Below, piece after piece: positions 1 through 4,616 of a stretch of 5,657 nt of DNA. The stretch spans positions 1-5,657 of the forward strand of contig QMSU01000085.1 in NCBI GenBank assembly GCA_003650975.1, read 5' to 3'. The first letter of the stretch is position 1. Each line of letters opens with the position of its first letter. The position numbers and the translations under genes were made by a program. This stretch comes from Thermoplasmata archaeon. GTDB taxonomy: Archaea; Thermoplasmatota; E2; UBA202; JdFR-43. The notes under the pieces are model-generated. The model was not told the origin of the DNA and did not search any database. It saw only the letters and a list, made by a program, of their open reading frames with translations.

Positions 1-136
1 CATTGTGGTTTTCGTCAATGAAGACAAAACCCGATGGTCCTGTTGCTGCGGTGGCATGGATGGTGAGTATCATCAACCCAATCATCATCATTATACCTAC
101 CGCTCCCGCTTCTTCCAAAACACGTGTTTTATTCAT
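1..136 (-). CDS. N-terminus of a secreted or membrane-anchored surface protein (partial, runs off the left edge)
   Basis: Only the first 45 codons are in the window. The start is ATG at 136, chosen because GGAGG (144-148) sits 7 bases upstream and a TATA box lies at 182-189. The protein begins MNKTRVLEEAGAVG, followed by a hydrophobic stretch of about 18 residues (roughly 11-28, rich in Met, Ile and Leu) and then ATAATGPSG. This reads as a signal peptide or N-terminal anchor with a possible cleavage near Ala-Thr-Ala. The n-region is unusual in holding two glutamates before the hydrophobic core. The mature part opens with SGFVFIDENHN, which resembles the first strand of SdrD/Cna B-type or carboxypeptidase-regulatory-like beta domains (pattern G-x-V-F-x-D-x-N-x-N-G). 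That would suit an extracellular beta-sandwich protein, but this is inferred from eleven residues. A pilin- or archaellin-like N-terminus is an alternative, though the basic pair before the cleavage site is missing. It has its own promoter and is probably not part of the deaminase operon. Confidence 0.72.
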   Translation of the reverse strand, partial: MNKTRVLEEAGAVGIMMMIGLMILTIHATAATGPSGFVFIDENHN

Positions 137-143
137 TTATTTT

Positions 144-148
144 CCTCC
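144..148 (-). promoter_or_regulatory. Shine-Dalgarno site of the left-edge gene
   Basis: On the minus strand the sequence AAAGGAGGAAAATAA runs into the ATG at 136. GGAGG is a full match to the archaeal anti-Shine-Dalgarno sequence with a 7-base spacer. It is the strongest ribosome-binding site in the window and is what makes this short edge ORF convincing. Confidence 0.85.
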
Positions 149-180
149 TTTATTTTACAGTCAGAACAAAAATTTGCACG

Positions 181-200
181 GTATTTAAAATGTTTCGATT
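181..200 (-). promoter_or_regulatory. Archaeal TATA/BRE promoter of the left-edge gene
   Basis: Read on the minus strand, CGAAACATTTTAAATAC combines a BRE-like CGAAA (193-197) with a TATA box TTTAAATA (182-189). Counting about 25 bases downstream places the transcription start near 158-162. That gives a leader of roughly 22-26 bases, just enough to hold the GGAGG site. The rest of the 144-base gap to the deaminase stop (137-280) shows no other gene and no convincing terminator, only short T runs. Confidence 0.65.
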
Positions 201-280
201 TTTTAATTGTATGAAAGAATGAGTGTCGTTTCAGCCGGGTTTAAAATCAGGAGAGAATCCGATTTTTCAAAGAATATCGC

Positions 281-1555
281 TCACATTCCGGTTAATTCTT
301 CCTTTGCCTTTTCCACTTCTTCATACACCTGGTCTTCATCAACAGTAACGAAGGTTCTGTTGTGATACACCATTTTTCCATTGATGATGACATCGGTGAC
401 ATTGTATCCAGATGCGGCATATACAAGATGGGAAACGATGTTATGCTTCGGCAGCAGGTTGGGTGCGTGCAGGTCAAGGCAAATCACATCAGCCTTTTTC
501 CCCTCCTCAATACTTCCGACGGGAAGACCGAGAAAGCGTGCGGCGTTTACCGTTGCCATATCCAGCACCTGCTGCGCCGTCACAATGGAGGCATCCCATC
601 TATGGTGCTTGTGAATAAGGGCGGCAAATTTCATGGTCTCGAACATGTCCAGTGTGTTGTTGCTCGCCGCACCGTCGGTGCCCAGTGTGACAGAGGCATG
701 TGCATCAAAAAGTTCGGGGAGAGGTGTGTACCCCCCGGTGGCAAGCTTCATGTTGCTCACAGGGTTGTGAATAACACATGCCCCGACACCTGCGATATCT
801 CTCACCTCTTCCTTGGTGATCCATCCACAGTGTGCAAGCATCGTCTTTTCAGTGAGTGCCCCGTGTTTTTTCAGCTGTGCCAGGGGTCGCTCGCCGTACC
901 GGTTCAGCACATCGTACACCTCATGTCGTGTTTCCGAGCAGTGCGTGTGAATATAGGTATTGTACCTTTTTGCCATCCCGGCTGCCCTTTCCAGCGTCTC
1001 CGGCGAGCATGAATAGGTGGAATGGGGGGCAACCACAGGGATTACGAGATCATCGTTCTGCCATTTCCTGATGAATTTTTCACATGCAGGTATCAGTTCC
1101 TCCCGTTTCATCTCAGGAGTATCAAAATCAATGATGGAAAAGCCCGCAAGGCATCGCATTCCCACATCCCTGCAGACACCGGCTATCACATCCTCGAAAA
1201 AATACATGTCGGCAGCGCAGGTGGTGCCGCCCGCCACCATCTCCATGAATGCCAGGGTGGTGCCGATGCGGATATGCCGCTCCTTCAGTTTTTTTTCCAC
1301 GGGCCATATTCTTGTTCTGAGCCATTCCTCCAGCGGCAAATCGTCGCCATAACCGCGCAGCAGCGTCATGGGGAGGTGGGTGTGCATGTTCATGAGTCCC
1401 GGCATGACCAGTCTGTCCTTTATGACGATATCGGCCTCGTGATGCACAGTGCCCACTTCTGTGATGATATCGTCCTCTATGTACACATCGCCATGAACGA
1501 TATCTCGGGTGCTGTTCTGCCTCACAATGGTGGCATCTTTTAAGAGAATGCTCAT
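281..1555 (-). CDS. mtaD/dadD: 5'-deoxyadenosine / 5'-methylthioadenosine / S-adenosylhomocysteine deaminase (amidohydrolase superfamily)
   Basis: A 424-residue cytoplasmic enzyme of the length usual for MtaD/DadD deaminases. It hydrolytically deaminates the adenine of nucleosides left over from SAM chemistry (SAH, MTA, 5'-deoxyadenosine) to the inosine analogues. In archaeal methanogens the homologous DadD (MJ1541) prefers 5'-deoxyadenosine and feeds the salvage of radical-SAM by-products. Visible landmarks: HTH metal ligands at 58-60; LRGYGDDLPLEEWL at 66-79 with the family Glu at 76/77; APHSTYSCSPE at 176-186, where His178 should contact substrate; HCSET at 205-209, where His205 is a metal ligand and Glu208 catalytic; HNPVSNMKLATGG at 263-275; and GTDGAASNN at 292-300, where Asp294 is the last metal ligand. 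The C-terminal part (about 345-400) returns to the small beta domain (EEGKKADVICLDL, INGKMVYHN). The start ATG lies immediately after the TAG of the upstream gene, with only a weak GGA before it, so translation is probably coupled. The preferred substrate cannot be read from sequence. Confidence 0.93.
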   Translation of the reverse strand: MSILLKDATIVRQNSTRDIVHGDVYIEDDIITEVGTVHHEADIVIKDRLVMPGLMNMHTHLPMTLLRGYGDDLPLEEWLRTRIWPVEKKLKERHIRIGTTLAFMEMVAGGTTCAADMYFFEDVIAGVCRDVGMRCLAGFSIIDFDTPEMKREELIPACEKFIRKWQNDDLVIPVVAPHSTYSCSPETLERAAGMAKRYNTYIHTHCSETRHEVYDVLNRYGERPLAQLKKHGALTEKTMLAHCGWITKEEVRDIAGVGACVIHNPVSNMKLATGGYTPLPELFDAHASVTLGTDGAASNNTLDMFETMKFAALIHKHHRWDASIVTAQQVLDMATVNAARFLGLPVGSIEEGKKADVICLDLHAPNLLPKHNIVSHLVYAASGYNVTDVIINGKMVYHNRTFVTVDEDQVYEEVEKAKEELTGM

Positions 1556-2176
1556 CTAATCCAGAAGGGTTATATGCTGTGGATTCATGAAGGGCGGGTC
1601 GAGCATCTGTCCCTCCACTTCAACGCGCCGCCCCTCCACATCCATGCGGTCCTTTATGAGTACACCAACCACACCGCCTTCATGGGAGATGCGCATGAGA
1701 TAGCCGTCCCTGTAGGGAAATACTGCCCTCACAATTCCACGGATGGTGACCGTTCCCTTCTGTACCACGTAGGGGGACTTCTTTTCCCTTGTTTTGTACC
1801 ATGCATAGAAGGTGTCGCGCAGGTCCTTCAATATGTCTTCATCAGAAGTGACCACGGCAAGCTGCCCCTCTTTTATATCGCCGGCAAAAATGAAGGCCTT
1901 GTTCACACCCACCACATAATTTCCGGTTACATTGGGGTTTTCACGTGCGTGTTTCGCAAAGGAGGATGGGGTTCCCACCACCACCTTCGCATTCTCCGGC
2001 GGGGTGATGAGCAGCTTTTCTGCAGCAATCAGCGGGTTCTTTACCTCATGCAGGTCCCATTTCCGGATGAGTTTGCAGGTCTTTTCCGGTACACTTTTCT
2101 TCCATGCAAACTCCACGGCAATGGAAACAGCAACTATTCCCACAATTAATCCGGCAACAAAGGCGATGATATCCAT
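1556..2176 (-). CDS. Membrane-anchored protein of unknown function, possible PLD-like and OB-fold-like regions
   Basis: A 206-residue protein I do not recognise as a named family. Residues 3-23 form one hydrophobic helix (AFVAGLIVGIVAVSIAV) followed by Trp-Lys-Lys, so the positive-inside rule puts the rest in the cytoplasm. Residues about 60-130 contain VVVGTPSSFAKHA, YVVGVNKAFIFAG and then SDEDILKDLRDTFYAWYK. This pattern of short strands followed by an acidic helix ending in a Phe/Tyr-x-x-Trp/Tyr element recalls the degenerate phospholipase-D-like sensor domains of archaeal regulators. No HKD motif is present, so catalysis by that route is unlikely. Residues about 140-205 (TVTIRGIVRAVFPYRDGYLM, then GVVGVLIKDR, then GRRVEVEGQML) alternate hydrophobic strands with glycines as in OB folds. 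Both domain calls are inferences. The stop TAG directly abuts the deaminase ATG, so the two genes almost certainly share one transcript. No ribosome-binding site is visible before the ATG, consistent with a leaderless or near-leaderless message. Confidence 0.85.
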   Translation of the reverse strand: MDIIAFVAGLIVGIVAVSIAVEFAWKKSVPEKTCKLIRKWDLHEVKNPLIAAEKLLITPPENAKVVVGTPSSFAKHARENPNVTGNYVVGVNKAFIFAGDIKEGQLAVVTSDEDILKDLRDTFYAWYKTREKKSPYVVQKGTVTIRGIVRAVFPYRDGYLMRISHEGGVVGVLIKDRMDVEGRRVEVEGQMLDPPFMNPQHITLLD

Positions 2177-2195
2177 GTAGGTAAATCAGCTGTTT

Positions 2196-2217
2196 GTTAT
2201 TAAGTTTTATTATTTTG
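2196..2217 (-). promoter_or_regulatory. Probable promoter of the membrane protein-deaminase operon
   Basis: The minus strand reads AAAATAATAAAACTTAATAAC just upstream of the gene starting at 2176. The CTTAATAAC element (centre about 2200) would put transcription start at or next to the ATG, giving a leaderless message, which agrees with the absence of a Shine-Dalgarno site. The A/T block centred near 2211 is an alternative box that would give a leader of about 10 bases. The exact box is uncertain. Confidence 0.45.
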
Positions 2218-2224
2218 TACCGCA

Positions 2225-2253
2225 CACCGAGCGGAAAAGATATTCGCTCGGTG
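2225..2253. repeat. Perfect 9-bp inverted repeat in the divergent gap (candidate operator)
   Basis: CACCGAGCG (2225-2233) is matched exactly by CGCTCGGTG (2245-2253) around an 11-base A/T-rich centre. As RNA the stem could extend to 11 pairs (adding one G-U and one A-U) with a 7-base loop. It is G/C-rich within A/T-rich intergenic DNA. It lies just upstream of the minus-strand TATA region and about 160 bases before the trkA box. No T run follows on either strand and it is not downstream of a gene, so a terminator is unlikely. A regulator-binding dyad acting on the deaminase operon is the simplest reading. Confidence 0.6.
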
Positions 2254-2282
2254 AGGATAAAAGGGAGAAAAGAGGCGTACTT

Positions 2283-2366
2283 AATGAGAAAACAGCCAAC
2301 AAAACGTGCCTCTCATTCATTTCGGTGATAACCGCATATGAGAAACTCTTTTGACAATGTTTTCTC
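2283..2366. repeat. Cluster of short direct and inverted repeats in the divergent gap
   Basis: ATGAGAAA occurs twice in direct orientation (2284-2291 and 2338-2345). GAGAAAAC (2286-2293) is the exact reverse complement of GTTTTCTC (2359-2366), and AATGAGA (2283-2289) of TCTCATT (2311-2317). A small dyad CGGT-GATA-ACCG (2323-2334) sits inside. The pairings compete with one another. The stretch has no supported gene; it could be regulatory DNA, an unannotated small RNA, or chance in A/T-rich DNA. Confidence 0.3.
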
Positions 2367-2405
2367 TTCATTTGTTCGATTTTGCCTGTGAAAATGGAGG
2401 TTATA

Positions 2406-2422
2406 GAGAAACATTAATAAAT
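2406..2422 (+). promoter_or_regulatory. Archaeal BRE/TATA promoter of the trkA-trkH operon
   Basis: GAGAAACATTAATAAAT combines an A-rich BRE-like segment (2406-2411) with a TATA box ATTAATAAAT (2413-2422). Twenty-five bases downstream of its centre is about 2442, which gives a leader near 20 bases for the trkA start at 2463. The box overlaps an in-frame upstream ATG at 2421, which therefore cannot be in the transcript. Confidence 0.65.
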
Positions 2423-2454
2423 GTCACCAAATTATCTTTGCCGTTGGACTGATA

Positions 2455-2459
2455 GTGAT
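2455..2459 (+). promoter_or_regulatory. GTGAT ribosome-binding site of trkA
   Basis: GTGAT pairs with the AUCAC part of the archaeal anti-Shine-Dalgarno sequence and stands 3 bases before the ATG at 2463. In the full GGAGGTGAT alignment this gives the normal spacing. It supports 2463 over the upstream ATG at 2421. Confidence 0.5.
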
Positions 2460-2462
2460 ACC

Positions 2463-3113
2463 ATGTACCTCATCATCGTGGGGGCTGGCGAGATCGGGGA
2501 AAAACTCATCAAGCTCGCCCTCCAGAATAAGGATGACGTCGTCGTCATAGAGAAGTCAAAGGAACGATGCGATGAAATCTCCAAAAAGTATGATGCCGTC
2601 GTCATCAACGCTGATGCACGGGAGAAGGAAACGCTTATTGAGGCGGGGGCAGAAAATGCTGATGCACTCATTGCCACCGCAGATGATGCCACAAATCTTC
2701 TGGTGGTGAATCTGGCGAAGACCATCGGTATTCCTTCCCTTGTGTCGCTGGTCACAAGCGAGGAAAACAAACCCATGTTCATTGAGAAGGGCGTCACCAT
2801 TTTTGGCAACCCTGCAGCCTTCACCGCCACATACCTGTATCGCGCCGTGCGCCGTCCCATGGTGATAGATTTCATGACGCTGGGCAACCGGGCGGAAATT
2901 TTCAAGATAAGCATTCCAAAGGAATCAAAAGCGGTGGGAAAGACGGTGGGAAGCATGAAGCTTCCCAGAGGGGTCTCCATCATTGCCATTGAACGGGATA
3001 ATGAAATACTCATTCCTGCCCAGGATACCGTATTCAAAGAGGGCGACGTGGTGACCCTGCTCGCGAGAAAGGACAAAATAGATAAAACCATGAGTATTTT
3101 CTTTGAGAAATAA
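2463..3113 (+). CDS. trkA: Trk potassium uptake system regulatory subunit TrkA (single RCK unit)
   Basis: A 216-residue cytoplasmic nucleotide-binding protein that gates the TrkH channel. The start at 2463 is chosen because family members begin with a short strand running straight into the Rossmann glycines, here MYLIIVGAGEIG. The 14 extra residues from the ATG at 2421 match nothing and fall inside the promoter. Domains: RCK_N at about 1-130, with the G-x-G-x-x-G loop at 7-12 and acidic Glu30 at the end of the second strand, which in this family favours NAD(H); then RCK_C (TrkA_C) at about 138-212, including SKAVGKTVGSMKLP and FKEGDVVTLLAR. One RCK_N/RCK_C unit is the common archaeal form, whereas E. 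coli TrkA has two in tandem. Its TAA directly abuts the trkH ATG, so the subunits are co-transcribed and probably translationally coupled. Confidence 0.94.
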   Translation: MYLIIVGAGEIGEKLIKLALQNKDDVVVIEKSKERCDEISKKYDAVVINADAREKETLIEAGAENADALIATADDATNLLVVNLAKTIGIPSLVSLVTSEENKPMFIEKGVTIFGNPAAFTATYLYRAVRRPMVIDFMTLGNRAEIFKISIPKESKAVGKTVGSMKLPRGVSIIAIERDNEILIPAQDTVFKEGDVVTLLARKDKIDKTMSIFFEK

Positions 3114-4562
3114 ATGAAAAATCTGAAGATAGTGCTCCGGGACACGGGGGCCGTGTTAATTGCAACCGGCGTTATCACCATTTTTGTCAATTTTGTGGCG
3201 GCATCATTCAGAGAATATTCCGCCATTCCGTGGATTGCGGCAACCTCCCTGACATTCTTCATTGTGGGAGGGCTGTTCAGAATCGCCGGGAAATGCGATG
3301 ATGAACCAAAAATACGACATGCCATGATCACGGCTGCGTGTTCCTGGCTCATCATTTCGCTCATCTCCACCATCCCCTTCCATTACATTACGGGACTCGA
3401 CTTTCTTTCCTCGCTGTTTGAATCTGTTGCCGGATGGACAGGCACCGGCCTCACCATGATTGCCGAGCCCAGCGGGCTTTCCCGCACCATCCAGTTCTGG
3501 CGGAGTTTTATCCAGTGGATTGGTGGCGTGGGTGTGATTGTGCTCACGCTGGTGGTACTGGCCCGTCCCGGAACCGGCTCCTTCACCCTTTACCGTTCCG
3601 AAGCACGGGAGGACAAGATACACCCGAGCATCATCTCCACCGTGAAGACCATCTGGTGGATTTTCCTTCTGTACACCTTCATAGCCATTGCCGTGCTCTT
3701 CGCACTGGGAATGCCATGGTGGGAGGCCATCAACCATGCCATGACGGGGCTTGCCACCGGGGGATTTTCGGTGACAGACGACAGCATGGCGTCGTATTCC
3801 ACGGTGCTCCAGTTCATCATGGTGCCCATCATGATTGCAGGTGCCATTGCCTTTTCCACTCATTATGAATTTCTCAGGGGGAGGATAAAGAACTTTCTGA
3901 AGGACGTGCAGACACGGGCTCTGCTTGCATTAATCGCACTTCTCTCGCTTGCCCTTGCCTACATAAACTTCAACGATGGCACCTACGGAACCTTTCTGGA
4001 ATCGCTGCGATACTCGGGATTCCAGTTTGCTTCAGCCCTCACCTGCACCGGTTTTTCCACCACCGATGTATCCATCTGGGTGGGAGAGGCAAAGCTTCTC
4101 CTTGCCCTCGCCATGATTGTGGGCGGGGCAGCCGGTTCCACAGCCGGCGGTATAAAACTCTTCCGTGTGTTCCTTCTGACGAAGGGAGTGGGATGGAAGA
4201 TACGGAGTATATTTCTGCCTGCAAAGAGTGCCTTTCCGCACCGCCTCGGAGGGAAGGTGCTGAAGCCCGATGAGGCCACTGAGGAGATAAGTGAGGCGGC
4301 CATCGTATCATTTCTGTGGATGATTCTCCTCATCATCGGTGTATTCGTGACGCTCCACGTAACACATGCAAGTGTTGAGGATGCCATATTCGAGGTGTGC
4401 TCCGCCCAGGGGAATGTGGGCCTGAGTGTGGGCATTACCGGCATTGGCATGGACCCTGTGGCAAAATTCATGCTCATTCTCAACATGTGGGTGGGACGGC
4501 TCGAGATTATTCCCATCCTTGTGCTGATACGGGCAGTGCTGAAGGGCGGCAGGATATTCTGA
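3114..4562 (+). CDS. trkH: Trk potassium uptake system channel subunit TrkH
   Basis: A 482-residue polytopic membrane protein, the usual TrkH length, which forms the potassium pathway and is gated by TrkA. The four pore-loop repeats of the SKT superfamily are all recognisable: TGTGLT at 109-114, ATGGFS at 214-219, TCTGFST at 310-316 and QGNVGLS at 432-438. Each keeps the filter glycine. The GGAAGSTAGGIKLFR segment (337-351) is the intramembrane gate loop of the third repeat, and GRLEIIPIL (461-469) is the conserved C-terminal signature. Hydrophobic helices lie at about 12-32, 37-57, 70-90, 133-150, 180-200, 230-248, 268-284, 326-340, 395-415 and 450-472. No frameshift or missing filter residue is seen. 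The ATG follows the trkA TAA with no gap and has no clear Shine-Dalgarno site, pointing to coupled translation. Whether a TrkG-like partner exists elsewhere cannot be seen here. Confidence 0.95.
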   Translation: MKNLKIVLRDTGAVLIATGVITIFVNFVAASFREYSAIPWIAATSLTFFIVGGLFRIAGKCDDEPKIRHAMITAACSWLIISLISTIPFHYITGLDFLSSLFESVAGWTGTGLTMIAEPSGLSRTIQFWRSFIQWIGGVGVIVLTLVVLARPGTGSFTLYRSEAREDKIHPSIISTVKTIWWIFLLYTFIAIAVLFALGMPWWEAINHAMTGLATGGFSVTDDSMASYSTVLQFIMVPIMIAGAIAFSTHYEFLRGRIKNFLKDVQTRALLALIALLSLALAYINFNDGTYGTFLESLRYSGFQFASALTCTGFSTTDVSIWVGEAKLLLALAMIVGGAAGSTAGGIKLFRVFLLTKGVGWKIRSIFLPAKSAFPHRLGGKVLKPDEATEEISEAAIVSFLWMILLIIGVFVTLHVTHASVEDAIFEVCSAQGNVGLSVGITGIGMDPVAKFMLILNMWVGRLEIIPILVLIRAVLKGGRIF

Positions 4563-4571
4563 CACCAAAAC

Positions 4572-4581
4572 TTAATATATA
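4572..4581 (+). promoter_or_regulatory. TATA box of purC
   Basis: TTAATATATA lies in the 54-base gap between trkH and purC, preceded by the A-rich CACCAAAAC. A start about 25 bases downstream (near 4600-4603) leaves a leader of about 15 bases holding the ribosome-binding site. No terminator is visible after trkH, so read-through into purC is also possible. Confidence 0.6.
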
Positions 4582-4604
4582 TTGCCACTCATTAACCACA
4601 TTTC

Positions 4605-4611
4605 AGGTGAT
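4605..4611 (+). promoter_or_regulatory. AGGTGAT ribosome-binding site of purC
   Basis: AGGTGAT is a seven-base match to the archaeal anti-Shine-Dalgarno complement, placed 5 bases before the ATG at 4617. It fixes the purC start. Confidence 0.75.
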
Positions 4612-4616
4612 GAGTC

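Noticed and set aside
241..280. Possible terminator after the deaminase (CGAT...ATCG weak stem with nearby T runs on the minus strand)
   Set aside because: The stem is four pairs with mismatches and the longest following T run is four bases, too weak to call.
362..1012. 216-codon plus-strand frame opposite the deaminase
   Set aside because: It is a shadow of the deaminase, whose metal ligands and motifs lie on the other strand, and its translation has no family features.
1289..1296. Run of eight T on the plus strand, terminator-like
   Set aside because: It is inside the deaminase coding region, where the complementary A run encodes part of the lysine-rich EKKLKE segment. No gene ends nearby on the plus strand.
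2284..2391. Two tiny plus-strand ORFs in the divergent gap (14 codons from 2284, 17 codons from 2338)
   Set aside because: Both start with ATGAGAAA because of the direct repeat, but neither has a ribosome-binding site or a credible promoter, and both lie upstream of the inferred trkA transcription start.
2177..2420. SAH- or SAM-type riboswitch ahead of the deaminase operon
   Set aside because: The inferred promoter lies between the dyad and the gene, leaving almost no leader. The hairpin lacks any riboswitch core I recognise.
2432..3373. Long 313-codon open frame on the minus strand opposite trkA and the start of trkH
   Set aside because: It is antisense to two clear, complete genes. Its translation is Met/Ser-rich low-information sequence with no motif, as expected from the complement of these codons.
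3983..4588. 201-codon minus-strand frame opposite the end of trkH
   Set aside because: It overlaps the conserved third and fourth pore loops of TrkH, has no supporting promoter or ribosome-binding site, and shows no recognisable domain.
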